Below are positions 1 through 8,635 of a stretch of DNA of 64,000 nt, piece by piece. Below the pieces are notes generated by a model. The model saw only the letters and a program-made list of their open reading frames with translations, was not told the origin of the DNA and did not search any database. Source of the DNA: Polaromonas eurypsychrophila (lineage in GTDB: Bacteria; Pseudomonadota; Gammaproteobacteria; Burkholderiales; Burkholderiaceae_C); the NCBI RefSeq assembly GCF_014641715.1, contig NZ_BMIG01000018.1, forward strand, positions 1 to 64,000, read 5' to 3'. A program made the position numbers and the translations under genes. Positions within the stretch are counted from its first letter, which is position 1. Each line of letters begins with the position of its first letter.

Positions 1-526
1 GGCTAATTGACCGGAAAGTGTCACCCATGTCCCCGCACACCTGTCCACCATGTGTCCGGTCCATACACGTCGCCAAAAGAAAAGTAAGCAAAAGAAAAGG
101 CGACCCGATGGTCCGGGTCCCTGCGCTTCGCTGCGGGCAACCTGCGGTGCTCACCGAAAACGGGGTCGAGCTCGAACTCGCTGCGCTCAGACAATCGCTC
201 GCCCTGATCCGTTTTCGGCTCCGCTCCTCGGCCCAGCCCGACGGGTGAGGAGAAGACCAATACCAAACGCCAATCCGGAGTCCTTGAAGCGCGAAGCGCT
301 TCAAGGACGGGAATCCCAACAGACCGTCATGTTTGCACGCGAGCGCAGCGCACACGGCCACATGAGGTCCCCCTCCATCGCCCAGCGGGGCGAGGGAGGG
401 GCTAGGGGTGGGAGTGGGGAGTCGCTCCTACTATCCAGAACGGACCGCAGGCGCAGCATGATGCTACGAATTCAGTAGCGTCTTACACATATCCGACATG
501 GGCTAGAGCCCGATTTGATTCTCAAA
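1..526. other. Leading intergenic region, no supported gene
   Basis: No reading frame here looks like a real protein. The open frames are Arg/Ala/Pro-rich and have no convincing ribosome binding site. Positions 66-100 carry a purine-rich AAAAGAAAAG stretch repeated twice. It is followed by GC-rich sequence with many CGCTGCG/CTTCGCTGCG runs, and I associate this kind of sequence with non-coding repeats in Comamonadaceae. Positions 370-425 are a G-rich stretch of GGGCGAGGGAGGGG type. The region lies downstream of the minus-strand PHB depolymerase, so it may hold that gene's 3' end, but I see no clear terminator. Confidence 0.5.
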
Positions 527-1744
527 TTACCCCAAACTCGCATGAATCATCTCCCGAACCCTTGGGTAGATCTGCTGGTTCCACTTGCGGCCGCTGAAGA
601 CACCGTAGTGCCCGACCCCGGTCTGGATGTGATGCGTCTTCATGTAAGGGCGGATGCTGCTGCACAGGTCCAGCGCGGCAACCGTCTGGCCGACTGCACA
701 GATGTCGTCGCGCTCGCCCTCGACCGTCATCAGCGCAGTGCGGCGGATGGCGGCGGGTTTGACGATGCGGTCCTTGTAGGTGAGTTTGCCCAGCGGCAGG
801 TCGTAGGTCTGGAAGACTTTTTTCACCGTCTCGAGGTAGAACTCGGCCGGCAGGTCGTTGACGGCCAGGTACTCTTCGTAGAACACGCGGATCACGTTGG
901 CCTTGTCGATGTCGCCGTCCACCAGATGCTGGTAGAGGTCCTGAAACGATTTTTTGTGGCGGTCCAGGTTCATGCTCAGGAAGGCGCTGAGCTGCACAAA
1001 ACCCGGGTAGACGCGGCGCATGTAGCCGGCATGCGGCATCGGCACATAGCTGATCAAATTCTTTTCAAACCATTCGATGGGTTTGCTGGTGGCCAGCGTG
1101 TTGACGCCGGTCGGGTTGACGCGGCAATCGACCGGGCCGGCCATCAGCGTCAGGCTGCGCGGCTGGGCCGGGTGGTCGTCCTCGGCCATCACGGCGGTGG
1201 CCGCCAGCGCCGCCACGCAGGGCTGGCACACCGCCACCACATGGGCGCCGGGGCCGATCGCCTCGATGAACTGGATCATGTGGGTTATGTAGTCGTCCAG
1301 CCCGAACGCGCCGTGCTGGAGCGACACGTCGCGGGCGTTGTGCCAGTCGGTGATGTAAACGTCGTGGTCCTGCAGCAGGGTTCGGGCGGTTTCGCGCAGC
1401 AGGGTGGCAAAGTGACCCGACAGCGGCGCCACTAGCAGCACCGGCGGGTGATGGCGTCCGCCGGAGACCGGCTTTTTGAAATGCAGCAGGCTGCCGAAGG
1501 GCAGGGCGAGCACGTTTTCTTCCTCGACCGGCGTGGCCTCGCCGTCCACGACCACTGAGCCGATGCCGTAGGCCGGCCGCGTGTGGGTCAGGCGCATGCG
1601 CGAGATGACTTCGCTGGCGGCCGACATGCGGCGGGTGATGCTGCGTTCGGTGTTCTGCAGCCAGAGCGACGCGCTCAGGCCCTGGGCCATCAGGCGAAGC
1701 GGCGACATCAGGTCGGACTGAAGCTGGTAGGCCTGATACAACAT
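527..1744 (-). CDS. phaZ: Intracellular polyhydroxybutyrate depolymerase
   Basis: This 405-residue enzyme would hydrolyse stored PHB granules in the cytoplasm. It matches the intracellular PhaZ family, whose catalytic cysteine replaces the usual lipase-box serine. Here the sequence AVCQPC gives Cys173 as the predicted nucleophile. The acid is expected around DDICAVG near the C-terminus and the histidine in VGHYGVFSG close to the end. No signal peptide is visible, which fits the intracellular type. I chose the ATG at 1744 (MLYQAYQL) rather than the longer open frame because AGGAGAG lies just upstream and PhaZ proteins of this type begin this way. The gene diverges from the GST-like gene at 1880. 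Confidence 0.9.
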   Translation of the reverse strand: MLYQAYQLQSDLMSPLRLMAQGLSASLWLQNTERSITRRMSAASEVISRMRLTHTRPAYGIGSVVVDGEATPVEEENVLALPFGSLLHFKKPVSGGRHHPPVLLVAPLSGHFATLLRETARTLLQDHDVYITDWHNARDVSLQHGAFGLDDYITHMIQFIEAIGPGAHVVAVCQPCVAALAATAVMAEDDHPAQPRSLTLMAGPVDCRVNPTGVNTLATSKPIEWFEKNLISYVPMPHAGYMRRVYPGFVQLSAFLSMNLDRHKKSFQDLYQHLVDGDIDKANVIRVFYEEYLAVNDLPAEFYLETVKKVFQTYDLPLGKLTYKDRIVKPAAIRRTALMTVEGERDDICAVGQTVAALDLCSSIRPYMKTHHIQTGVGHYGVFSGRKWNQQIYPRVREMIHASLG

Positions 1745-1879
1745 GACTCTCCTGTCATGGGCAGCCGGTGGGCCCCCCTGGGCTGTTTGCAGGCAAGTTG
1801 CGGGCCAACCGGCGCAGGGCGCATGCACTTTTCTGGCACAGCCCTTGCACTGGATACAGACATATCCCAGGAGCAAGCC

Positions 1880-2536
1880 ATGGCCAAAGCGGTTCTCACG
1901 ATCAGCAGCAAGAACTACGGTGCCTGGGCCTTGCGCGGCTGGCTCACGGCCAAACTGGCCGGCCTGGACTTCACCGAAAAAGTCATTCCGCCGGACGATC
2001 CGTCGATGAAAGCCGAGATGCTGCTGCTGTCAGCGTCGATGCTGGTGCCTTCGCTGCAGCACAACGGCGTGAAGGTCTGGGACACCCTGGCGATCGCCGA
2101 ATACCTCAACGAAATCAAACCCAAAGCCGGCCTGCTGCCGGCCGACGTGAAAGCCAGGGCCCATTGCCGCGCGATCTGCGGCGAGATGCATTCGGGCTTC
2201 GGCTCCCTGCGTGCCTCGCTGCCGATGAACATCAAGGCGCACTTTCCCAACTTCAAGGTTTGGTCACGCGCCCAGGGCGACATCGACCGGGTGATCGCGA
2301 TCTGGAAGGAATGCCTGGGCAGCTACGGCGGGCCCTACTTGTTTGGCAAACAGCCCTGTATGGCTGATGCGATGTACGCGCCGGTGGTCACGCGTTTCAT
2401 GACCTACGACGTGGCGCTGGACAAGACCTGCACCGCGTATTGCAAACGCATCATGGAGCTGCCGGCGATGAAGGAGTGGGTGGCCGCAGCGAAGAAGGAG
2501 CCGGACGAGATTGACGAGCTTGACGCTGAGTTCTGA
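1880..2536 (+). CDS. Glutathione S-transferase family protein
   Basis: The product is 218 residues, the usual GST length. It has an N-terminal thioredoxin-like part (residues about 4-80, with the family's VPSLQHNG turn and an acidic AIAEYLNE segment) and an all-helical C-terminal part. The ATG at 1880 has AGGAG 8 bases upstream, so the much longer open frame starting at 1583 is not used. GSTs conjugate or reduce substrates with glutathione in the cytoplasm; the substrate cannot be told here. It is transcribed away from phaZ. Function below family level is unknown. Confidence 0.8.
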   Translation: MAKAVLTISSKNYGAWALRGWLTAKLAGLDFTEKVIPPDDPSMKAEMLLLSASMLVPSLQHNGVKVWDTLAIAEYLNEIKPKAGLLPADVKARAHCRAICGEMHSGFGSLRASLPMNIKAHFPNFKVWSRAQGDIDRVIAIWKECLGSYGGPYLFGKQPCMADAMYAPVVTRFMTYDVALDKTCTAYCKRIMELPAMKEWVAAAKKEPDEIDELDAEF

Positions 2537-2547
2537 CGCCCCCCGTA

Positions 2548-2580
2548 GCGGCCTGACGGCCGCTTCCCCCCACTGGGGGG
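2548..2580. terminator. Two GC-rich hairpins after the GST gene
   Basis: Two perfect short stems lie just after the GST stop codon. GCGGCC/GGCCGC (2548-2563) has a 4-base loop, and CCCCCC/GGGGGG (2566-2580) has a 3-base loop. There is no clean T-tract, so this may be a repeat or a weak terminator. Confidence 0.4.
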
Positions 2581-2651
2581 CGGCGCCTGCGGGCCGGCAA
2601 AGCCGGACCCGCGGCCCCTGCTGACATTGGGGAAGCCGCGTCAGCGGGTTT

Positions 2652-2734
2652 GTCATTGCGGGCTCGACCCGCAATCCATGTCCGCGCTACTCCTGGGGTC
2701 GAATTCATGGATGCCGGATCGAGTCCGGCATGAC
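2652..2734. repeat. GTCAT...ATGAC dispersed palindromic repeat, copy 1
   Basis: The left arm begins GTCATTGCGGGCTCGACCCG and the right arm ends CCGGCATGAC. The arms are imperfectly complementary, so the whole unit can fold. The same unit recurs at 6545, 20363 and 38671. This copy ends 11 bases beyond the stop codon of the minus-strand cupin gene, where it could act as a 3' end structure. Confidence 0.8.
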
Positions 2735-2745
2735 ATTCAATGGAG

Positions 2746-3168
2746 CTACTTCCAGGGAGTAGGCGGTGGAATGTCGCAAACCGGTTCCACGTCGATGGAC
2801 CCGAAGTCCGCCGGCGAAACAATCTCCAGGTACTCCATGTCGGGTGAGTAGTCGAACAGGAAGTGTTTGATGCCAGGGCGCTGGTGCACCACGTCGCCGG
2901 CCTCCACCAGTGTTTCCTTGTCTTCGTACATGAACCGCGCCCAGCCCTTGAGCATGTAGACGATCTGGAACTCCGCCTCATGACGGTGCCAGCCCGTGCC
3001 CGTTTCCGGTGCCATGTTGGCCTTGACCAGGTGCGCAATCACTTTTCCGTGCGTCGCCTCAGCAACGCCCAGGTCGCGGTAAAGAAAGAAGTCACGCAAG
3101 CCCCCCGACACAAAGGGCGTGTCACCGGGTTTGACGTGGGAGAAGGCGGTCGTGGTGCGGTCCAGCAT
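2746..3168 (-). CDS. Cupin-domain protein
   Basis: This 140-residue protein has a single cupin barrel. The first metal motif reads GWHRHEAEFQIVYMLKG (residues about 58-74, supplying His, His and Glu), followed by a second cupin half around EAGDVVHQRPGIKHFL. Small stand-alone cupins can be dioxygenases, isomerases or ligand-binding proteins; nothing nearby narrows it. AAGGAG precedes the ATG at 3168. No signal peptide. The gene appears monocistronic and is flanked on its 3' side by a dispersed repeat. Confidence 0.75.
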   Translation of the reverse strand: MLDRTTTAFSHVKPGDTPFVSGGLRDFFLYRDLGVAEATHGKVIAHLVKANMAPETGTGWHRHEAEFQIVYMLKGWARFMYEDKETLVEAGDVVHQRPGIKHFLFDYSPDMEYLEIVSPADFGSIDVEPVCDIPPPTPWK

Positions 3169-3341
3169 GGGGTGCTCCTTCGGTCAGTGCATCAAAGGGG
3201 TGGTGCAGTGCAGAAAGCAGGAAGTGTTCCAGTTGGCGGCTGTTTTGAGGTGTCAGGTATTCTTCACGCTATGAATCTCCGCTGGCCCTGTTTGATTGAT
3301 AGCCTCAGCACGACATGGGAGCGCAGAGGAGGCGGCACTGT

Positions 3342-3782
3342 ATGAAGTCTAAAAATTTCGACAAACAGTTTGACGAAGGTGTTGGCCTCACCGCATCTCT
3401 GGATTTGGCCAAGGCCAAGCGTGTTCTACAGGAGCCGGAACGCGCCAAAGAATTCATCTACGAGAGTGAAATTTCTCACGTGCTTCGTCCGAGGGAGGGT
3501 GTTGAGCTCACGGAGGCGCGCAGAACTCTTGCAATTGCCCAACTGGGTGGTCTGATTGCCTCGCGGATTGGTTTTGCCGCCATACTTGGCGCGGTTATCC
3601 TAGGCAACCTTGGTATTTCACGTGCTTGGCCAATCTACTGGCCAGTCGCCGCCATGATCTTTATCGGGGTCACGGCAATAGTTATCCGGATTAGATATTT
3701 GGTTAAAGATTCACACGCAGAACGTTTGGTCAAAAAGCTGGAATCCATTCCACCCCCAGTGGTTGCGCGCTCGGTCGATTGA
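3342..3782 (+). CDS. Hypothetical inner-membrane protein
   Basis: The 146-residue product is not a family I recognise. The first 70 residues are charged and probably cytoplasmic. Two hydrophobic segments follow (about residues 80-97 and 106-124), joined by a short loop with Trp and Tyr, then a basic tail, giving a helical-hairpin membrane anchor. I placed the start at the ATG at 3342 because AGAGGAGG sits 8-10 bases upstream; the longer frame begins with an unlikely extension. The gene lies just before aroC but is separated by about 110 bases, so co-transcription is possible but not shown. Confidence 0.6.
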   Translation: MKSKNFDKQFDEGVGLTASLDLAKAKRVLQEPERAKEFIYESEISHVLRPREGVELTEARRTLAIAQLGGLIASRIGFAAILGAVILGNLGISRAWPIYWPVAAMIFIGVTAIVIRIRYLVKDSHAERLVKKLESIPPPVVARSVD

Positions 3783-3890
3783 TCGCTTGGTTCCAATATT
3801 TCGACCCCACGCGTCTTCTAAGGCGTTTGGCTTTGAGTTGGGCCTTCATGACTTGCCTTTCCCCCCAAACTCATCTGGGATAATCCTCGC

Positions 3891-4985
3891 ATGAGCGGCA
3901 ACACCCTAGGTACCCTATTCGCAGTCACCAACTTCGGTGAATCCCACGGCCCGGCCATTGGCTGCGTGATTGACGGCTGCCCGCCGGGCATGGCGCTGAG
4001 CGAGGCGGACATCCAGGTTGAACTGGACCGGCGCCGGCCGGGCACCAGCAAGTACGTGACCCAGCGCAACGAGCCGGATGTGGTCGAGATTCTTTCAGGC
4101 GTGTACGAGGGTAAAACGACGGGCACGCCGATCTGCCTGCTGATCAAGAACACCGACCAGCGCAGCAAGGACTACGGCGACATCCTCAACACCTTCCGGC
4201 CCGGCCATGCCGACTACAGCTACCTGCAGAAGTACGGCATCCGCGACCCGCGTGGCGGCGGCCGGGCCTCGGCGCGGCTGACGGCGCCTACCGTGGCGGC
4301 CGGAGCAGTGGCCCGCAAGTGGCTGAAGGAAAAATTCGGCACCACCTTTCGCGGCTGCATGACGCAGGTCGGCGACCTGGCCGTCGGTTTCGAGTCCTGG
4401 GAGCATGTGCCGAACAACCCCTTCTTCGCGCCAGTCGCCGATGTGTCGGCACTGGAAGCCTACATGGACGAGTTGCGCAAGGGCGGCGACTCCTGCGGTG
4501 CGCGTATCCGGGTGACTGCGAGCGGCATGCCGGTGGGCCTGGGTGAGCCGCTGTTCGACAAGCTGGATGCCGACATCGCCTTTGCCATGATGGGCCTGAA
4601 CGCGGTCAAGGGTGTGGAGATAGGCGCCGGTTTTGCGAGTGTCACGCAGCGCGGCAGCACCCATGGCGATTCGTTATCGCCGGAAGGCTTCAAGTCCAAC
4701 AACGCCGGCGGCGTGCTGGGTGGCATCAGCACCGGGCAGGATCTTGAAGTGTCGATTGCCATCAAGCCGACCAGTTCCATCCTCACGCCGCGCGAGTCCA
4801 TTGACATGGCGGGCCAGCCGACCTCGGTCATCACCAAGGGCCGGCACGACCCCTGCGTCGGCATACGCGCGACGCCGATTGCCGAAGCGCTGCTGGCGCT
4901 GGTGGTGATGGAACATGCCCTGCGCCATCGCGCGCAGTGCGGCGACGTGGTCTCGCCGATGCGGGCCATCAACGGCTCGGCCTGA
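3891..4985 (+). CDS. aroC: Chorismate synthase
   Basis: The product catalyses the last step of the shikimate pathway, converting 5-enolpyruvylshikimate-3-phosphate to chorismate with reduced FMN. The 364-residue protein carries the family hallmarks: the N-terminal SGNTLG...FGESHG block, a GRASARLTA block near residue 125, and the conserved C-terminal part with ITKGRHDPC. The length is normal and the start is the canonical MSGNTLG. A MITE-like element begins 4 bases past its stop codon. It is biosynthetic and stands apart from the catabolic shikimate genes further on. Confidence 0.97.
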   Translation: MSGNTLGTLFAVTNFGESHGPAIGCVIDGCPPGMALSEADIQVELDRRRPGTSKYVTQRNEPDVVEILSGVYEGKTTGTPICLLIKNTDQRSKDYGDILNTFRPGHADYSYLQKYGIRDPRGGGRASARLTAPTVAAGAVARKWLKEKFGTTFRGCMTQVGDLAVGFESWEHVPNNPFFAPVADVSALEAYMDELRKGGDSCGARIRVTASGMPVGLGEPLFDKLDADIAFAMMGLNAVKGVEIGAGFASVTQRGSTHGDSLSPEGFKSNNAGGVLGGISTGQDLEVSIAIKPTSSILTPRESIDMAGQPTSVITKGRHDPCVGIRATPIAEALLALVVMEHALRHRAQCGDVVSPMRAINGSA

Positions 4986-4988
4986 ATC

Positions 4989-5255
4989 AGGGCCTGTTCA
5001 CACTATTTATGCAAGATGCGTTGCGAGTCAAAAAGGTCATGCGCGAGGCGCAAAACGCAGCCGGGCTGACGCCCGGCAAGGCTTTGCAACACTGCGCATG
5101 GCCTTTTTGGCCGCAACCCGGAGGGAACGGGGTGAAAACAGCCCCACTAGTCTCTGCACACCTAGGTCAGACGGCCAGTCTGACCGTCGTCGAGCGCCTT
5201 GATTTGCACTGTTTTCACCACGTTCGCACTTGCATAAATAGTGTTAACAGGCCCT
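4989..5255. mobile_element. MITE-like element with 27-bp terminal inverted repeats
   Basis: This is a 267-bp non-coding unit. Positions 4989-5015 (AGGGCCTGTTCACACTATTT and on) and 5229-5255 are inverted copies that differ at one base (C against A). Inside it are a second inverted pair, GGTGAAAACAG (5131-5141) with CTGTTTTCACC (5209-5219), and a hairpin GGTCAGAC/GTCTGACC (5165-5185). It has no transposase frame, so it is non-autonomous. I see no clear target duplication. It lies between the aroC stop and the start codon of the MFS gene, which begins at the very next base. Confidence 0.75.
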
Positions 5256-6470
5256 ATGCCTGAAGCCGCCGCGCGGCGCCGCCAGCTGGTGCCGTTTGCG
5301 GCGCTGTCGGCCAGCTACTTCGCCCACATCGGGTTCTTCAACCCCTATTTGCCGCTGTGGCTCAAGGAGCTCGGTTTCAGCATCCTGGCGATCAGCCTGC
5401 TGACTTCGGTGCAGGCGGCCACGCGGCTGTTTGCGCCTTACGGCTGGGGCGCGCTCAGTGATCACACTGGGGAACGTGTCAAGCTGCTGCGGTATGGCGC
5501 GACGGTTGCGCTGATCAGCTCCTGCGGCCTGTGGCTGGATTTTGATTCACGTTTCGGCATCTGGTGGCTGACCGCCGTGCTGCTGGTGATGTTCACCCAC
5601 ACCAGCGCCATGATGCCCATGAGCGAGGCCGCGATGGCGCACCTGATCAGCCAGGGCGGAGCCTTCGATGCGCGACGTTACGGCCGGGTGCGGCTTTGGG
5701 GATCGCTCGGCTTTCTGGTGACGGTGTTTGCCGCGGGCAATTGGTTCGAGATCTTCGGCATGCAACACTTTCCGGCCTGGACCTTTTTGTCGCTGCTGGC
5801 GGTGACCATCAGCGTCTGGTGCCTGCCCAACCTGAAGGAGGCCGTCAACCCGCATGAAGAAAAGGTGCCGGTGCTGCCGGTGCTGCAGCAACGGCCGGTG
5901 CAGTGGTTTTTCGCGGCGGCGTTTTTCCATGTGCTGGCGCATATCGGCATCTATATCTTTTTCTCGCTTTACCTGGACAGCATTGGTTACAGCAAGGCCA
6001 TGATCGGCATCCTGTGGGCGGTGTCGGTCATTGTCGAGATTGGCTGGTTCTACACCCAGGGCCGCTGGTTGCCGCGCTTCAGCCTGACCGGCTGGCTGGT
6101 GATTTGCGCCGCTGCCATGACCTTGCGCATGGGGCTGACCGCCACTTGCGCCGGCGTACTGGCGGTGCTGGTGTTTGCACAGATGCTGCATGCGCTGACC
6201 TTCGCGACGCACCACACGGTGTGTATCGCCTTGCTGTCGCATCATTTTCCAGGGCGGCTGCGCGGCCGTGGCCAGGCACTCTACGTAGTGGTCGCCTACG
6301 GGTTGCCCGGCGTGCTGGGCGGCCTGGCGGGCGGTGTGCTCAGCTCGGTCTATGGGCTGGGCAGTGTCTACTGGGCCTGCGCGGCCGCCAGTGCCATCGC
6401 CACCTTCTGCGCCTGGCGGGCGTGGCGGCTGCAGCGTGGGCTTGATGCCGCCGCTTCGCCTGTGGCCTGA
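5256..6470 (+). CDS. MFS transporter, 3-phenylpropionate-permease/nucleoside-transporter-like
   Basis: The 404-residue protein has about 12 predicted membrane segments and resembles the MFS_1-like group that includes HcaT. Its N-terminus has SYFAHIGFFNPYLPLWLKELG, a stretch typical of that group, and loop 2-3 holds GALSDHTGERVK, the MFS signature. Substrate unknown. The ATG at 5256 follows the outer base of a MITE-like element, so the ribosome binding region lies inside the element (only a weak AACAGG is visible). A GTG at 5241 in frame is the alternative and would lie inside the repeat. Confidence 0.85.
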   Translation: MPEAAARRRQLVPFAALSASYFAHIGFFNPYLPLWLKELGFSILAISLLTSVQAATRLFAPYGWGALSDHTGERVKLLRYGATVALISSCGLWLDFDSRFGIWWLTAVLLVMFTHTSAMMPMSEAAMAHLISQGGAFDARRYGRVRLWGSLGFLVTVFAAGNWFEIFGMQHFPAWTFLSLLAVTISVWCLPNLKEAVNPHEEKVPVLPVLQQRPVQWFFAAAFFHVLAHIGIYIFFSLYLDSIGYSKAMIGILWAVSVIVEIGWFYTQGRWLPRFSLTGWLVICAAAMTLRMGLTATCAGVLAVLVFAQMLHALTFATHHTVCIALLSHHFPGRLRGRGQALYVVVAYGLPGVLGGLAGGVLSSVYGLGSVYWACAAASAIATFCAWRAWRLQRGLDAAASPVA

Positions 6471-6487
6471 ATCACAAGCGTTTTATG

Positions 6488-6537
6488 TCTCCAGCCCATA
6501 CCGGGTGAGCGCAAGCAGCTACTGATTTTGTAGCAAG
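6488..6537. repeat. CTCCAGCCCAT / AGCTAT-type dispersed repeat, copy 1
   Basis: It has a lead-in CTCCAGCCCATACCGGGTG, then GCAAGCAGCTACTGATTTTG and a closing TAGC. The inner part forms a small A/T-looped stem (GCTAC...GTAGC). Related copies lie at 7611, 19634, 48191, 51904 and 62739, and forms of it also occur inside genes. It lies between the MFS stop and a GTCAT-type repeat. Confidence 0.75.
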
Positions 6538-6544
6538 TAAAGCC

Positions 6545-6632
6545 GTCATCCCGGACTCGATCCGGGATCCATGTCGCATCTGCAGAGTCGCAAACCCATG
6601 CTGCATGGATTGCGGGTCAGGCCCGCAATGAC
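6545..6632. repeat. GTCAT...ATGAC dispersed palindromic repeat, copy 2
   Basis: The left arm is GTCATCCCGGACTCGATCCG and onward; the right arm ends GGCCCGCAATGAC. The two arms are imperfect complements. It ends 8 bases before the stop codon of the minus-strand DMT gene, again at a gene 3' end. Confidence 0.8.
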
Positions 6633-6639
6633 AGACAGG

Positions 6640-7521
6640 TCACGTCTTGCCGCGATCGCGAAACGGATTGAAGCCGGTGATCAGCGCGGTGGCCGTGAGC
6701 ACCAGCACGCAGCCCGGTGCCATGCCCCAGGTGACAGGCTCGCCCAGAAAGATGCCGCCCCAGGCCACGCCGAATAGCGGGATCATGAAGGCCGCCGAGG
6801 TGGCGGCGCTGGCCGGAATCTCGCGCATCAGCCGCATGCTGATCCAGTACATCAACCCCGAGGTGAACAGACCCAGGACCGCGACCGCGATCATCGCGCC
6901 AGTGCTGAAGTTCGCTGCCGGCACGCTGGCGCCAGCCGGCACCAGCAAAAGCAGCGCAGCGGCCACATGCACCACGGCTGAAGCCGGCAGGGCGTCGTGC
7001 TCCAGCGTGGCACGTTTCATCAGGGTGGAGCCGAAGCCGTAGCCGGCTGCGGCGCCGGTGCAGGCCAGCGCGGCCAGCAGCACCGGCGTGGTGACAGCGA
7101 CCGGGCCGAGTTGCACCAGCAGCGCCACGCCGGCGAAACCGATGGCGCAGCCCATCAGGCGCCGGCCGCTGAGCCGTTCTTCCCCCATGACCGCTGCGCC
7201 CAGCACGCCGAACAGCGGCGCGGTGGCGTTGAGCACCGCCGAGTAGCCGGCCGGGATCACCAGCGCCGCCCAGTTGAACAGCACAAACGGCGCGACCACC
7301 GTCAGCAGGCTCAACAGCGCCAGCCGCGGCCAGGCGGCGCGCACCGGCCAGCGCTGGCGCAACACCCGCATCAGCAGCGCCAGCACCAGCGCAGCCAGTG
7401 CGCAGCGCAGGCCCGCCAATAGCCAGGGGCCGAGGGCAGGGCTGGCAATGCGCAGCAAGGGAAACGAGCCGCCCCAGAGCGCGGACAGGGCAATCAACTG
7501 GAGGAAGTGGCGGGTGTGCAT
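6640..7521 (-). CDS. EamA/DMT-family transporter
   Basis: The 293-residue integral membrane protein has about ten hydrophobic segments in two EamA repeats. It starts with the typical LSALWGGSFPLLRIA block and has a second block around FMIPLFGVAWGGIFLGE. Members export amino acids, metabolites or drugs; the substrate is unknown. The start at 7521 (MHTRHFLQ) is set by similarity to family N-termini; no strong ribosome binding site is visible and a longer frame runs to 7581. It lies downstream of the IclR gene on the same strand, separated by a dispersed repeat. Confidence 0.85.
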   Translation of the reverse strand: MHTRHFLQLIALSALWGGSFPLLRIASPALGPWLLAGLRCALAALVLALLMRVLRQRWPVRAAWPRLALLSLLTVVAPFVLFNWAALVIPAGYSAVLNATAPLFGVLGAAVMGEERLSGRRLMGCAIGFAGVALLVQLGPVAVTTPVLLAALACTGAAAGYGFGSTLMKRATLEHDALPASAVVHVAAALLLLVPAGASVPAANFSTGAMIAVAVLGLFTSGLMYWISMRLMREIPASAATSAAFMIPLFGVAWGGIFLGEPVTWGMAPGCVLVLTATALITGFNPFRDRGKT

Positions 7522-7610
7522 GGGGACTGTCGATTGTGCGCGATTCACCTCGCTACCGCTGTCATGCAAATTGCCGAACAAAATCTGACCTTGACCCTCG
7601 TCTCGATTGA

Positions 7611-7640
7611 GCTGGTAGCTATCAAATCAATAGCTGGTCG
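7611..7640. repeat. AGCTAT-type dispersed repeat, short copy
   Basis: The core GGTAGCTATCAAATCAATAG is followed by CTGGTCG. The sequence forms a short palindrome (AGCTAT...ATAGCT). It lies between the IclR stop codon and the DMT start, and lacks the CTCCAGCCCAT lead-in of the full copies. Confidence 0.65.
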
Positions 7641-7651
7641 GGTGTGAGACG

Positions 7652-8443
7652 TCAGATCAGGTTGCGCATCGCCTGCGCGGTTTCGCTAAGCACCGACAGC
7701 ACGCGGGCGACCGCGTCTTCGCTGGACTCGTGGCCCATGGGCATGGTGACGCTCAGCGCGGCGACCACGTTGCCGTGCCGATCACGCAGCGGAACGGCAA
7801 TGCCCCGGTAGTTGAGCTCAAGCTGCTGTTCCGAAAGTGCCCAGCCGTTTGCGCGCACACGTGCCAACTCCACGCGCATACGGTCCTTGCTGGAGATCGT
7901 GTAGGAGGTGTAGGCCTTGAGCTCGTGATTGGTCAGCCAGTTCTCCAGCCAGACCGGGTCGCGCAAAGCCAGCATCAGCATGCCGGCCGCTGTGACTTGT
8001 GCCTGCACGCGCGCGCCCAGCACGTAGCCTGTGTTCATGACCCGGTTCGCGCCATTGCGTGCCAGGTAAATGATGTCGTCGTTGTCCATCACGCTCAAAT
8101 AGGCGCTTTCCTGCGTTCCTGCGGTCACACGCTGAAGAAAGGGCTGCACGATGCGCGGCAATCGCGCGGACTCCAGGTAAGACTGTCCCAGCCGAAGCAC
8201 GCGCGGCGTCAGCCAGAACAGCTTGCCGTCAGTGGCCACATAGCCCAAATGCTCCAGCGTCAGCAGGTAGCGGCGTGTGGCAGTGCGTGTCATGCCGCAG
8301 CGCGCACCGGCCTGGCTGGCGGTAAGGCGCGGGTTGGCATCGTCAAAACATTCGATGACAGCCAGGCCTTTTTCAAGGCCGGCGATCCAGTCGCGTTTGT
8401 CGAGCGCGGGGACTGTAGAAGGGGTGGAGTCGGACGTGGGCAT
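7652..8443 (-). CDS. IclR-family regulator, PcaR/PcaU/PobR-like
   Basis: The 263-residue protein has an N-terminal winged helix-turn-helix (residues about 20-80, with LTASQAGARCGMTRTATRRY as the helix-turn-helix) and a C-terminal effector domain. The opening WIAGLEKGLAVIECFDD is typical of the beta-ketoadipate branch of the family, whose members respond to protocatechuate, 4-hydroxybenzoate or related compounds. It diverges from the shikimate-dehydrogenase-like gene, and the 192-base gap holds a strong compound palindrome. I infer that it controls the quinate/shikimate-type operon and itself. Confidence 0.88.
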   Translation of the reverse strand: MPTSDSTPSTVPALDKRDWIAGLEKGLAVIECFDDANPRLTASQAGARCGMTRTATRRYLLTLEHLGYVATDGKLFWLTPRVLRLGQSYLESARLPRIVQPFLQRVTAGTQESAYLSVMDNDDIIYLARNGANRVMNTGYVLGARVQAQVTAAGMLMLALRDPVWLENWLTNHELKAYTSYTISSKDRMRVELARVRANGWALSEQQLELNYRGIAVPLRDRHGNVVAALSVTMPMGHESSEDAVARVLSVLSETAQAMRNLI

Positions 8444-8495
8444 GGGGTGAAGTATTGGATAGTGATTCGACTCATCTGTATGGGTAAAACCCTTG

Positions 8496-8535
8496 TTTTG
8501 ATCGATAGTCGATCAAAAGTGAGCGACTATCGATC
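8496..8535. promoter_or_regulatory. Compound palindromic operator for the IclR regulator
   Basis: Two perfect palindromes overlap. TTTTGATCG (8496-8504) and CGATCAAAA (8510-8518) are separated by 5 bases. GATCGATAGTCG (8500-8511) and CGACTATCGATC (8524-8535) are separated by 12 bases. The GATCG core thus occurs three times, as one close inverted pair plus one more half-site. Three-repeat operators are described for the PcaU/PobR branch of IclR proteins, which fits the adjacent regulator. Binding by that protein is inferred. Confidence 0.7.
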
Positions 8536-8635
8536 TTTTTCCCATGACTTCTCCTGTGAAGTACGCTCCTAGCAGATACAGTCCATCGAAATTCACCGTA
8601 TATAACTGATCATCGAACATTTAGCCTAATCAGTC

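Noticed and set aside
50..478. 142-residue open frame at the window start
   Set aside because: Arg/Pro-rich translation with no recognisable fold, no ribosome binding site, and it lies in repeat-like sequence; probably non-coding.
515..1435. 306-residue plus-strand frame opposite phaZ
   Set aside because: It is a shadow of the well-supported phaZ gene in high-GC DNA and has no protein-like pattern.
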